Source: Scolanthus callimorphus | Lineage: Eukaryota > Cnidaria > Anthozoa > Actiniaria > Edwardsiidae | Assembly: GCA_033964015.1 (NCBI GenBank) | Contig: CM066924.1 | Coordinates: 25,717,280-25,781,279, forward strand | Length of the DNA stretch: 64,000 nt | Reading direction: 5' to 3' | Part shown: piece after piece, positions 34,501 to 38,700 of the stretch | Layout: every line of letters starts with the position of its first letter | How positions within the stretch are numbered: the first letter of the stretch is position 1 | Notes under the pieces: generated by a model | The model's database searches: none | What the model was told of the DNA's origin: nothing | The model's input: only the letters and a program-made list of their open reading frames with translations | Translations under genes and position numbers: made by a program

Positions 34501-35080
34501 ACCTTTTCTACTGAAACTATACCAAATATTTGTGTTAAATACTCACGACAAAATGCTTGGAATCTTTGTCGAATATTCTTCTCAGAGGAACCGTTTTAGG
34601 GTCGAAGAAATTTCCTAATTTTGCAAGATGCACTCCACAACGTAATGCCTCTTCCAGTGCAGTAGTTTCTGGCAATTCTTCCTTGAGACATGCTTCCATC
34701 CACCTATGGAATTGACATTCAGATTACATACTGCTAAATTAAAATATTAAGAAAGACACCGTTCAAAGTTTCTTGATGGTTGAGAATGTGCGGTGCTGAA
34801 GTGTTAACTCAACTCCCTTACACTTTAGCTTCTTCCAAGTGACACAGATACTGGTACGCCATGTTTTGCTTTCTTTGCTCATCCATCTCCGATCCTGATG
34901 CCCGTTCAGGGCCATGTTCTATCAGAGAGACAAGAAATAATCTCAGATGCGTATTTCGAATGACTAGAAATGAGGACAAATGTTGAGATCAAGTGCTATC
35001 TCTAGACTATAACCTCCTTCGTCGTAGCCTCCACTTGCTGGATCCCAGTGACCGTCTTCTCTGTCTGTAGCCGCTGCCAT
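379..35080 (-). CDS. IQGAP: IQGAP scaffold protein gene (24 exons, 3' part beyond the window)
   Basis: IQGAP proteins are cytoplasmic scaffolds that bind F-actin, calmodulin and Cdc42/Rac. Exons read on the minus strand (each listed as its low-high coordinates): 35014-35080, 34822-34918, 34547-34703, 34299-34376, 33753-33829, 31168-31235, 29084-29175, 27514-27535, 22232-22410, 21459-21576, 20903-21066, 19307-19391, 19063-19226, 18772-18808, 18500-18663, 15859-15949, 7270-7433, 6844-7102, 5246-5385, 4645-4815, 2047-2130, 1575-1646, 685-754, 379-465. All junctions are GT-AG and phases agree, giving about 902 residues without a stop. Order: CH domain (about 45-160), IQGAP repeats (about 213-694), WW (about 697-731), four IQ motifs (about 765-873), then a stretch like the segment before the GRD in vertebrate IQGAP1. 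The GRD and RGCT domains must lie to the left. The start is the first in-frame ATG before the CH domain. Exon ends are inferred from consensus and homology, not from RNA. Confidence 0.95.
685..754 (-). CDS. IQGAP: IQGAP exon 23: fourth IQ motif
   Basis: The 70-nt exon encodes QAAIVKIQAWVRANVAQNDY then RKL, the last IQ motif. It matches IIKIQAFIRANKARDDYKTL of IQGAP1. Acceptor GTCCACAG; donor GTTAGT in phase 1. Confidence 0.9.
1388..1578 (-). repeat. Three 60-bp tandem units at the exon 22 donor
   Basis: Units of exactly 60 bp start near 1,391, 1,451 and 1,511. They contain CACGTG and a donor-like GCAC-GTGAGT, intact in one unit and changed to GAGAGT in others. Only a few exon bases are included, unlike the other arrays. 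Confidence 0.85.
1575..1646 (-). CDS. IQGAP: IQGAP exon 22: third IQ motif
   Basis: The 72-nt exon, exactly 24 codons, encodes IQSWMRMCLARKKYLEREKY then FKEH. The acceptor is CTCCTGCAG and the donor GTGAGT. It joins exon 23 in phase 0. The donor-adjacent sequence begins a three-copy 60-bp tandem array. Confidence 0.9.
2047..2130 (-). CDS. IQGAP: IQGAP exon 21: second IQ motif
   Basis: The 84-nt exon, 28 codons in phase 0, encodes ANVRGFVQRTKYRKRLKELK then DSEEDVIK. It completes IQ motif 2, joining IIKIQ from exon 20, and opens IQ motif 3. Acceptor ATTTCAG; donor GTAGCA. Confidence 0.9.
2873..2992 (-). CDS. Possible 39-residue membrane microprotein
   Basis: The ORF begins MWRSLMFWYIVSWIIGLVFL and ends CKECVIES, with one long hydrophobic segment (about residues 5-32). 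Upstream on the same strand are a CACGTG box, a CCAAT box and TATATAA with plausible promoter spacing. A short out-of-frame ATG (17 codons) lies between the presumed start site and this ATG. The ORF is in the IQGAP intron between exons 20 and 21. I do not recognise the protein. It could be chance; the promoter context is the main reason to list it. Confidence 0.3.
   Translation of the reverse strand: MWRSLMFWYIVSWIIGLVFLEICIVRMFIGLCKECVIES
3070..3140 (-). promoter_or_regulatory. Candidate promoter: E-box, CCAAT and TATA box
   Basis: Reading the minus strand: GGTCACGTGAT, then AACCAATGGGA, then GGTATATAACC, spaced about 15-25 bp apart. A start site would fall about 25-30 bp after the TATA box, near 3,065. 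It could serve the small membrane ORF. TATA-like strings are frequent in AT-rich DNA. Confidence 0.35.
3272..3527. mobile_element. 256-bp MITE
   Basis: The ends TATACACCTRTTTCAATTAA and their inverted copy extend to about 47 bp with few mismatches. There is no coding capacity. It is inside the IQGAP intron between exons 20 and 21. Confidence 0.8.
3805..4676 (-). repeat. Eleven-copy tandem array of the exon 20 donor, 80/97 bp units
   Basis: The string CTGTATTTTGATGATAGC (plus strand) recurs at 3811, 3891, 3971, 4068, 4165, 4245, 4325, 4405, 4485, 4565 and 4645. Spacing is 80 bp, or 97 bp twice where a 17-bp insert is present. The last copy is the genuine end of exon 20. Each unit reads, on the gene strand, CTGTRG followed by 29 nt of exon ending ATACAG and then GTGAGA. 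It therefore has an AG before and a GT after the exon piece. Confidence 0.95.
4645..4815 (-). CDS. IQGAP: IQGAP exon 20: first IQ motif
   Basis: The 171-nt exon encodes IVKLQAHWKGYLARKAYDGR, a calmodulin-binding IQ motif. It ends REQLPAIIKIQ, which opens the second IQ motif completed in exon 21. The acceptor CCTAG at 4,816-4,820 has a weak pyrimidine tract. The last roughly 30 nt and the GTGAGA donor are copied ten more times between 3,811 and 4,644. Confidence 0.9.
5246..5385 (-). CDS. IQGAP: IQGAP exon 19: WW domain
   Basis: The 140-nt exon encodes SPWLAQKTSHGHMFYYNSLS then GDTCWKAPSDY. The two tryptophans, the aromatic FYYN strand and the closing proline are the WW signature. It ends LLTKEEIQ, matching the IQGAP1 REEIQ that leads into the IQ region. 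In IQGAP1 the WW domain is reported to contact ERK. Acceptor TTTCAG; donor GTTAGA. Confidence 0.93.
5656..6950 (-). repeat. Ten-copy tandem array of the exon 18 donor, about 143 bp units
   Basis: Unit starts fall at about 5662, 5803, 5944, 6087, 6230, 6373, 6516, 6658 and 6801, ending in the real exon. Each unit holds about 100 nt of exon 18 (LGDPGASIRSVTSACAEVYV onward), the donor, and 40 nt of intron. Most units read GCGG-GTAAGT; at least two (near 5,700 and 6,558) lack one G. The units are nearly identical, so the expansion is recent. Confidence 0.95.
6844..7102 (-). CDS. IQGAP: IQGAP exon 18: linker plus last IQGAP repeat, fused
   Basis: The 259-nt exon encodes EDSAELWHGEIQTCIDHSNK and a repeat ending YVNRLQAAKQAKKEA. 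Its length equals a 94-nt linker exon plus a 164-nt repeat exon plus one base, as if an ancestral intron had been lost. The last roughly 100 nt and the donor GG-GTAAGT are repeated nine more times downstream in gene order (5,662-6,843). Confidence 0.9.
7270..7433 (-). CDS. IQGAP: IQGAP exon 17: IQGAP repeat
   Basis: The 164-nt exon encodes LISAIAVINEAIESGDSSNT and continues to KVAKAQ at the donor GTATGA. It has the same size and phase (1 to 0) as exons 11, 13 and 15. About 60 nt of its 5' end and its acceptor recur immediately upstream in gene order (7,476-7,548), so two candidate acceptors exist. Confidence 0.9.
7374..7660 (-). repeat. Duplicated acceptor side of exon 17 with an ATT microsatellite
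   Basis: A 102-bp segment spanning the first 60 nt of exon 17, its acceptor and upstream intron is repeated at 7,476. A run of (ATA)n at about 7,536-7,584 interrupts the second copy. A third partial copy with only intron sequence follows at about 7,605-7,660. Confidence 0.9.
7661..8700. other. No recognised feature
   Basis: Intron sequence between the 3' end of the nested LRRC74-like gene and the exon 17 acceptor. It is AT-rich. ORFs on both strands lack coding character. AATAAA-like strings on the minus strand near 8,230-8,260 could serve the LRRC74-like gene but are not distinctive. Confidence 0.5.
8701..9039 (-). CDS. LRRC74: LRRC74-like exon 3: EF-hand pair and stop codon
   Basis: The 339-nt exon starts DVLNLLLEYIELRGLRMVDF after acceptor CTTTCAG. 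Loop 1 is DKDGSKKITRAE and loop 2 is DVDNDGNIDYGE. Both have acidic residues at positions 1, 3, 5 and 12, or acceptable substitutes. The stop is TAA at 8,701-8,703. Confidence 0.9.
   Translation of the reverse strand, partial: DVLNLLLEYIELRGLRMVDFFRQLDKDGSKKITRAEFMAGVKKTGIPMTRRQLKKLVNILDVDNDGNIDYGEMVAIKSDDVFDVYHKKNLKKDDPAVVALKEKKIKQKKGQK
8701..11401 (-). CDS. LRRC74: LRRC74-like leucine-rich repeat and EF-hand protein, nested in an IQGAP intron
   Basis: Three exons on the minus strand: 10443-11401, 9691-9911 and 8701-9039. Exon 1 has an acidic N-terminus, then ribonuclease-inhibitor-type LRRs with repeated LDISxN/LNLSxN motifs. Exon 2 starts NPMLSQGAFDILSAIQKNEE. Exon 3 has an EF-hand pair (FFRQLDKDGSKKITRAEF; DVDNDGNIDYGEM) and a lysine-rich tail ending KKGQK. 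The length would be about 506 residues, close to my recollection of LRRC74A. Exon 1 contains two apparent single-base losses, near 11,299-11,303 and 10,882-10,895. With one base added at each, exon 1 would leave the phase that exon 2 needs. The gene sits inside the IQGAP intron between exons 16 and 17 on the same strand. The family's role is poorly known; calcium binding is inferred from the EF loops. Confidence 0.85.
9060..9690 (-). repeat. LRRC74-like intron 2 with ATC/CAT-rich low complexity
   Basis: From about 9,170 to 9,640 the plus strand is dominated by imperfect CATCATCACCA-type triplets. Their translations are histidine- or asparagine-rich and have no coding character. I see no gene here. 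Confidence 0.7.
9691..9911 (-). CDS. LRRC74: LRRC74-like exon 2
   Basis: The 221-nt exon runs from acceptor TTCACAG to donor GTAAGT. It encodes the end of the LRR region (NPMLSQGAFDILSAIQKNEE), an acidic segment (EFEDLLEDVLEI) and a basic KKMKKKV end. Phase enters at 1 and leaves at 0, agreeing with both neighbours. Confidence 0.88.
9962..10126. mobile_element. Short G-rich MITE in LRRC74-like intron 1
   Basis: The ends CAGGGGCGGATCCA and TAAGTCCGCACCTG are inverted matches. The interior holds GGGGAGG runs and a GGGTTAGGGTTTT stretch. Short elements starting CAGGGGCGGATCC are common in animal genomes and are usually grouped with hAT-type MITEs. Confidence 0.6.
10443..11401 (-). CDS. LRRC74: LRRC74-like exon 1: acidic N-terminus and LRR array
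   Basis: The ATG at 11,401 begins MASNSTTKIEVG. LRR units include TLNISNNDIQEEGAIYISKM, ELDITQNDLQSQGAYAISEM, SLNLSHNSFCEIGG, YLNLSWNQIRRKGAVAIGYG, SLDISWNGFADDGAKAVGES and ELDISNNRISTIGAAHIASG. The donor is G-GTAAGAC at 10,442. Two frame breaks divide the exon into three open segments. Confidence 0.85.
11402..12882. other. Upstream region of the LRRC74-like gene; nothing recognised
   Basis: This should hold the promoter of the nested gene. I see no clear TATA box, no conserved ORF and no repeat. Confidence 0.5.
12883..13062. mobile_element. 180-bp MITE
   Basis: The termini TTTTAGTCAAATCACACTA and the exact inverse lie at the two ends. A smaller palindrome (TAGTAGGCTATA around 12,935) lies inside. 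Confidence 0.85.
13225..15895 (-). repeat. About 38-copy tandem array of the exon 16 donor, mostly 70 bp units
   Basis: The basic unit is 70 bp, with shorter 62-bp and truncated variants. On the gene strand each unit holds about 34 nt of exon 16 (YVNTVVQEENE) followed by GTAAGTTC and about 28 nt of intron. The only copy joined to a full exon is the rightmost, at 15,859. The array fills 2.6 kb of the intron between exon 16 and the nested LRRC74-like gene. Confidence 0.96.
15859..15949 (-). CDS. IQGAP: IQGAP exon 16: linker segment
   Basis: The 91-nt exon encodes LTPLELQLCVEYVNTVVQEE then NE. It matches the IQGAP1 stretch reading IQACVDHVNLVVQEEHE. Its acceptor is GTGCAG and its donor C-GTAAGT. 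The last 34 nt and the donor seed a 2.6-kb tandem array that starts at this donor and runs leftward through the intron. Confidence 0.9.
16081..16237. mobile_element. 157-bp Tc1/mariner-like MITE
   Basis: The termini TACAGTAAAAACCCG and CGGGTTTTTACTGTA are a well-known pattern of mariner-type MITEs inserted at TA. It lies in the IQGAP intron between exons 15 and 16. Confidence 0.8.
16340..16556 (+). repeat. Two copies of a GTAAAGCGCTTTGGATCC tail repeat
   Basis: A roughly 65-bp segment (TGTAAAGCGCTT, then GGATCC, then AGAGAAAAGCGCTATAAAAA) occurs at about 16,351 and 16,491. Such sequences followed by ATT runs are typical 3' tails of L2/CR1-type retroposons in invertebrates. The assignment is from memory of the pattern. 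Confidence 0.5.
16894..17763. mobile_element. 870-bp inverted-repeat element with G-tract ends
   Basis: The left end AGGCTGCATTCATTATGTAT (then ACTACAG and a G10 tract) is mirrored exactly at the right end. Inside are two GCGCGCTTCGCGCGC hairpins near 17,190 and 17,356. I see no transposase. It is non-autonomous. Confidence 0.85.
18170..18285. mobile_element. Partial MITE of the GTCCACACTAACGCG family
   Basis: The string ACGCTAACGCGTTTTCGTTT and the inverse TTTTAGTGTGGAC are characteristic. Related copies are at 22,555-22,943 and 24,585-24,640. Confidence 0.65.
18500..19391 (-). CDS. IQGAP: IQGAP exons 12-15: middle IQGAP repeats
   Basis: Exon 12 (19307-19391, 85 nt) encodes GLIHAEIQEGVTAANSQAES. 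Exon 13 (19063-19226, 164 nt) encodes QSVVVAINASLDTENAEQTH and the rest of a repeat. Exon 14 (18772-18808, 37 nt) encodes DLAYEDIYEQVK. Exon 15 (18500-18663, 164 nt) encodes VAAAINAAIEKQDSDELIRK and ends KQEKAQ. Long 164-nt repeat exons alternate with short linker exons. The acceptor half of exon 12 is duplicated just upstream in gene order. Confidence 0.9.
19343..19502 (-). repeat. 80-bp tandem duplication of the exon 12 acceptor
   Basis: Positions 19,343-19,422 are repeated at 19,423-19,502 with few differences. Each copy contains the 5' half of exon 12 (TTGNIGLIHAEIQE or TTGYIGLIHGEIQE) and the TTGTTCAG acceptor. The upstream copy can act as a decoy acceptor. It has no donor of its own. 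Confidence 0.9.
19960..20860. repeat. Dispersed 70-bp repeats and a 73-bp palindrome
   Basis: A segment containing GAATAAATGTTAGATGGTAC occurs at about 20,000, 20,070 and 20,830, with a truncated relative near 20,140. At 20,556-20,628 lies a nearly perfect palindrome centred on CACTAGTG. Confidence 0.7.
20903..22410 (-). CDS. IQGAP: IQGAP exons 9-11: first IQGAP repeats
   Basis: Exon 9 (22232-22410) encodes HAAVIAINEAID and then LRNPNAHLSDLDQDNADEYQ, an IQGAP repeat. Exon 10 (21459-21576) encodes the linker EEDIYDKLLTQAEIQGYLNQ. Exon 11 (20903-21066, 164 nt) encodes EEAVFIINKALAAEDPDTLR and the rest of the next repeat. The repeats mediate self-association and partner binding in the family. 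All three junctions are phase consistent. Confidence 0.92.
22555..24645. mobile_element. Nested MITEs: GTCCACACT family with a 1.58-kb inserted element
   Basis: A GTGTGGAC/GTCCACAC-type MITE occupies 22,555-22,943 and related sequence resumes at 24,585. Between them, 23,001-24,576 has long inverted ends (TAGACTAGACGAA; GAGGCATTTTTAGTAAAAGC) and contains GCCATCTTGGATCCGCCATT-type sequence, but no transposase. Confidence 0.75.
24857..25120 (+). CDS. Possible 87-residue secreted protein
   Basis: The ATG at 24,857 opens MARSFQLALFFFLYFVIQNI, a convincing signal peptide with a short basic n-region and a hydrophobic core. The rest has cysteines in VVCNKRDVDRTCPDSTFKPC and no transmembrane segment. 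It is antisense to IQGAP, in the intron between exons 8 and 9. No family is recognised. It may be a single-exon gene, a first exon, or chance. Confidence 0.35.
   Translation: MARSFQLALFFFLYFVIQNISTISSSVVCNKRDVDRTCPDSTFKPCYESVTEIVSNDDDSMQLVQHTIQTIYYHRKAIAEFIRKLNL
25121..26587. other. Intron sequence without a recognised feature
   Basis: AT-rich IQGAP intron. A minus-strand ORF at about 26,158-26,449 is open for nearly 100 codons but has no recognisable domain, signal or family. Confidence 0.4.
26588..27068. repeat. Eight-copy minisatellite, about 60-bp unit
   Basis: Units contain GCGAGTAAACATTTCAACCC and AGTAACCAAATGG. The array lies in the intron between exons 8 and 9 and, unlike the other arrays, contains no exon sequence. 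Confidence 0.9.
27514..27535 (-). CDS. IQGAP: IQGAP exon 8: 22-nt microexon
   Basis: The 22-nt exon encodes LPVDEAA plus the first base of the next codon. It is flanked by CTAG and GTAAGT. It exactly fills the gap between exon 7 (ending ILESE) and exon 9 (starting HAAVIAINEAID), matching the SVDEAALHAAVIAINEAI stretch of IQGAP1. Skipping it would shift the frame. It is too short for ordinary gene finders and is supported by phase and homology together. Confidence 0.85.
27771..28172. mobile_element. 402-bp MITE with an internal palindrome
   Basis: The ends TGTAATAGACCTTTTTCCAA and an inverted copy extend through AAATGGCTGCCG. A perfect palindrome reading ATGACTGGGGGTATGATGCA lies at about 27,953-28,008. 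Confidence 0.85.
28222..28480. mobile_element. 260-bp palindromic MITE
   Basis: The arms contain CAATCAAAAAGCACAAAGAG and its inverse, and the outer flanks TTCTGCGAA/TTCGCAGAA also pair. The two arms nearly meet, so the whole element is one hairpin. Confidence 0.8.
29084..31235 (-). CDS. IQGAP: IQGAP exons 6-7: end of the CH domain and linker
   Basis: Exon 6 (31168-31235, 68 nt) encodes LFLFKLGLAPQIQDLYGKAE, the conserved end of the IQGAP CH domain. Exon 7 (29084-29175, 92 nt) encodes EEQISAMRKELEKYGLQMPA then FSKIGGILESE, the highly conserved linker into the repeats. Donors are GTACTA and GTAGCA; acceptors are CAACAG and TTGCAG. The intron between them holds a roughly 370-bp direct duplication. 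Confidence 0.93.
29660..30370. repeat. Direct duplication of about 370 bp
   Basis: The segment containing AACATGGCCGCGATGGCGGC and AACACGCCCACTG near 29,840-29,930 recurs at 30,210-30,300. The copies are about 85-90% alike by eye. It lies in the intron between exons 6 and 7. Confidence 0.8.
30371..31167. other. Intron sequence without a recognised feature
   Basis: AT-rich sequence up to the exon 6 donor. I see no repeat pair and no coding signal. Confidence 0.5.
31926..32030. repeat. 105-bp inverted repeat
   Basis: GTTTACAAAACTCGCTG and GGCAGATAGAAGAAACAC are mirrored by GTGTTTCTATCTGCC and CTCGTTTTGTAAAC. This is a compact MITE hairpin. Confidence 0.8.
32180..32616. mobile_element. 437-bp MITE
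   Basis: The ends CTACCATTTGCA and TGCAAATGGTAG are inverted. Further inside, AAAACTTTTTGTTT pairs with AAACAAAAAGTTTT. No ORF of note. Confidence 0.75.
32617..33752. other. Intron sequence without a recognised feature
   Basis: AT-rich sequence before the exon 5 donor. It contains a short inverted pair (GATATCTTTCACAT) near 32,690 and nothing coding. Confidence 0.5.
33753..35080 (-). CDS. IQGAP: IQGAP exons 1-5: N-terminus and calponin-homology domain
   Basis: Exon 1 starts MAAATDREDGHWDPASGGYD. Exon 2 carries MDEQRKQNMAYQYLCHLEEA, the entry to the CH domain. Exon 3 has WMEACLKEELPETTALEEAL, then GVHLAKLGNFF. Exon 4 has GLHFRHTDNINYFFKACDEV. Exon 5 has VFYPETTDIYDKKNMPKLIY followed by CIHAL. 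These are near-diagnostic IQGAP CH-domain strings. This domain binds F-actin. Exon sizes are 67, 97, 157, 78 and 77 nt and every phase fits. The short introns in this block contain no other feature that I can see. Confidence 0.95.
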
Positions 35081-35739
35081 TCCTTCTACCTTCTATTTCA
35101 ATCCAAAGCAAATGGCTTTCTCCCTAGAGTAGGGGAACTAGGGCTGTCTTTCGTAGAGTCCAATAAAGGAGGTGGCTTGCTCCGTTTGTTTTCCTGAGAG
35201 TTATTCTGGATTTGGAGGGAATTTCGAACTGTGACGAAGAAATTATGGGATTCGCCACAACTCAAACCCTCCCCTGTAGGTTGACCCCAGTAGCTACTAC
35301 CGTTCAGAGAAAATATCCCTTTCTCCTCCAACAAACAAAAAATGAAAACAGCCATTAAAAAAAAATAATAATAAAAAGTAAGGAATAGTAAGGATAAGTG
35401 ACACTACAGAATGCATGATAAGACATATCTTATAAATGCGATTTGAAGAAAATATTTTCAACCTTCCCCACCCATGTTGGTTGGGTTTTGACAACCGAGT
35501 TGAGTCTGGATTTTCCGTTTTGTTTGTCGTGAAAATTTCTCTTGTGTTATCGAAACCTTTTCGTCGCAAAGAAGTATTCAAATATTGTGAATTTCATTTA
35601 AATCCAGCTATGACAGAAGTCTGATTTCCGCTATCTAAATTGGTTTGCATTTCAGAACTGAGACGATTACTTTTTGAGTACACGACTGTAGTGTAATTGC
35701 CAAAACAACGACTATAGAGCTCAGCAGGAAGGCTATAAA
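35081..35739. promoter_or_regulatory. Divergent upstream region shared by IQGAP and FAM81
   Basis: The two start codons face away from each other with 659 bp between them, so both promoters and 5' UTRs should lie here, possibly with non-coding exons. I see no clear TATA box for either gene. GGCTATAAAA at 35,731 touches the FAM81 ATG and is too close to act as its TATA box. Confidence 0.55.
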
Positions 35740-38700
35740 ATGGAAAGACCAAGTTCTAGGGAGGGCAAGCGACCTTCTCTTCCTGCAATTACGAATGGAG
35801 AAAGCTCATTAATCATGAGGGACGAGACTTTAAGTCGAATGGGCGTACTAGAAGACAGGCTTTTTAATCAGGAGAAAACAACCAGGGCACTTGTGGACAG
35901 GGCTTTGAGAGTGAAAGAAGACATTATCGATAGCCTTAGCATTGCTCAGATGGGCTGGCAGGGCGAGAAAAAAGCTCGAGCTCTGCTTCAAGAGCATATC
36001 CGGACTATTACTTCTGTGGTGAAGCGTTTAAGCCGTGAAATTGAAGTTCTGGAAGGTGAATTGAGGTCCAAAGAAAGTAAAGTTACAAGTAATGCTAGTG
36101 CTTTTAAAAACTTGGAGTTGCATCATGTTGCTGGAGTGACTGATTTGAGGGGGAGGGTTGCTAGATGTGGGCTGCGTGCGCGATGTTGGTGACCAATTTC
36201 AGAGGACATGAAAAATAAGAGTTTTTGTGTAAAAAACAGATGATAACAACCATATTACATTTTGATAATTACGATACCAATTAAGCTGCTGCCGAACCAC
36301 AAGGAAGTTACAATAAACTCAAAGATTTAAAAAAATTACCACCGAAAAATGATAGCTAAAGTCGCAAAAATCGAAAAACAAGCGTAACATATTCCGTACA
36401 CAATTTCAATTCGCGCAAATTTTAAAATAAGCTTTCGTTTGTTTAGAAAAATGAAACCATCATATGGGATGCACATGAGCTGTAGAATGTGAAACAAGAA
36501 TTTGTTTTTTGATTTTTTATGAATAACCACCTGAAAATATGCAAAAACTAGCGTGAGAACAATGTCAGCTTTGTACTTCCTGTAGATGTACACAAGATGT
36601 AAAATTGCTTTAAAAGAGTGCATTCCAGGTCTAAAAAATATATATCTGCGTGGGTATGATGCACATGAAATATACTTTATCCTGCAAAAAAAATCATCTT
36701 TACAACTCCTTTGTTTTTTTCTACGAGAAATATAAAACCACCGTGAGAACAAATGTCCAATCCTCCTTCACAATTTTACACCATGACGATGCCTTTTTCG
36801 TTGCCTTTTATGATGCGTTTTGCAATGCAACTTTGTCAGATGCCTTTTGATGCCTTTTGTGATGCCTTTTTCGTGGCCTTTTATGATGCGTTTTGCAATG
36901 CAGTTTTGTGATGCCTTTTTCGATGCCTTTTGTGATGCCTTTTTCGATGCCTTTATGATGCGTTGTGCAAAGCCTTTTGTTGTGCCATTATTTACGATGC
37001 CTTTTGTGATGCGTTTTCGATGCCTTTCTGTCTGCTTTACAGTGATCTAGCATTAGATTTTACATTCGACCTTACACACAGTCACAGGGTTACTCCTTTT
37101 TAGAACATATTTTTGAGAAGTTTTGAACTGCTCTGCTTTCTGTTATGTTGAAAACCGGTGCCAAGCGCTTATTGAAATCCCGGAAGCGAAATCTTGAGCT
37201 GCAAAATGAGCGAGCAAAACGGTATTACGAGCGAAAAAGAGAAGAAATTTTGGCAAAAAAAAAGGAAAAGAAAAACAGTTCTGGCCCAAAGTCTTCAGAG
37301 CAGGTGAGAGCGAAATGGCGTTTCTATAAGAACACGGAAAGACAGCGAAAGACGAAGGCAAAAAAAACATCCTCGAGTGCTGGTAGTGGTTTCGCGAACA
37401 GGTCATCTCGAAAACGAGCCATCGATAAAGTGCGAGAGGCGCTTCCTCATTCGCCGAGCAAAAAGGCAGCCATCCTTAAGTCGCTAATTGACAGCCCACA
37501 AACTCGCTCCCACCTAGCTGACACTGGTACGCGTGATTATGGGAATACCATTCGTGTATATGGGAATGCTCATAAAGAATATTGCATTGTATTTTTTTTA
37601 TTGGTCTATATAGAATTAAAAGATACAAAACGTGTATAACATTGCGGCTTGGAGATACAGATTTTATTTATATTAACTTATTATAAATATCTCGCGTTTT
37701 TGACATTCTTAAAAATAATATTGGGATGTAGTGCGGGGGGACTCCCATATTTTCGGGAATGATCGTATCTTTTAGGAGGGGTTAAAATAGCTATTGTTTC
37801 TTTAACGCGTCGTTCTTTGATATCTTTTAGGGGTAAAATTCCCGACGATCATCCCGACCAAAAAATATGGAGCCCCCGTCTCCTCTTCCCACCCGGGAGT
37901 TAAATTTGTTTTACCCCTTGCCAATAAGAGCGTTCATTCTTTATTTGTTTTAGAATCTTTTTGTGGTATTGATAAAAAACAGCTCCATGGCGGCGCTTCT
38001 GTTTTCAGATTTGCCTTTCCTTTTATAATCTAATTGCGCAAAAAACATATTTGCCGCCCCTTTTTATTCATAGATATTTTGTGATTGCTGGTCACAGAGT
38101 TTGCAGAGTGAAATGATTGAACGAAGCAACGCAGACCTCACTTCACATGATTTGGTGGCTCTTAAAAGAGCCATTGTATTTTTTAAATTGTTTAATCGCG
38201 GCTCTCATTTAAACAATTTATTGAATCCAATAGAGAGATGGTGCGGCTACGGTGGCCTGACAGGGTGCACATCAGACCTCTTACGTCGGCAAAGAATTCT
38301 CTAATGCGTACCAGCATCAGGACGATTGCTTGTTCCTCGTCTCCAGCATTTAGATTGCCAATGGCAATAGTTGATTTCATGAGAATAAGACGCCTGAAGA
38401 CGGTCTGCATCCTCTCCTCCTGTATTCTTAGCATATAATCAATATACTGTAACTCATCAACTAACCATAAATGTTCATCTGAATTCGTTAACATTCTTAT
38501 TCAATAAAAAGGCAAAATAGGAGACAGCACTGGAACGCCCCGACAGAAAAATCCTCCAAAATATCCAATGTAAAACGCAAAAGGCAGATATATGGCATTA
38601 AAAATGCATCATAAAATGCATCATAAAATGCATCTTAAAAGGCATCAAAAATGCAACGAAAAAGGCATCATAAAAGGCATTGAAAACGCATCATACAAGG

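Noticed and set aside
36820..37050. DAFCDAFFDAF repeat peptide as a possible antifreeze- or structural-type protein
   Set aside because: The period and composition follow the fold-back element's arm, and the same motif is inverted in the other arm. No start context or conserved non-repeat part.
38101..38304. Open frame SEMIERSNADLTSHDLVALK as an extra FAM81 exon
   Set aside because: It has an acceptor-like TTTGCAG but no usable donor, and exons A and B already join in phase at the position expected from FAM81 homologues.
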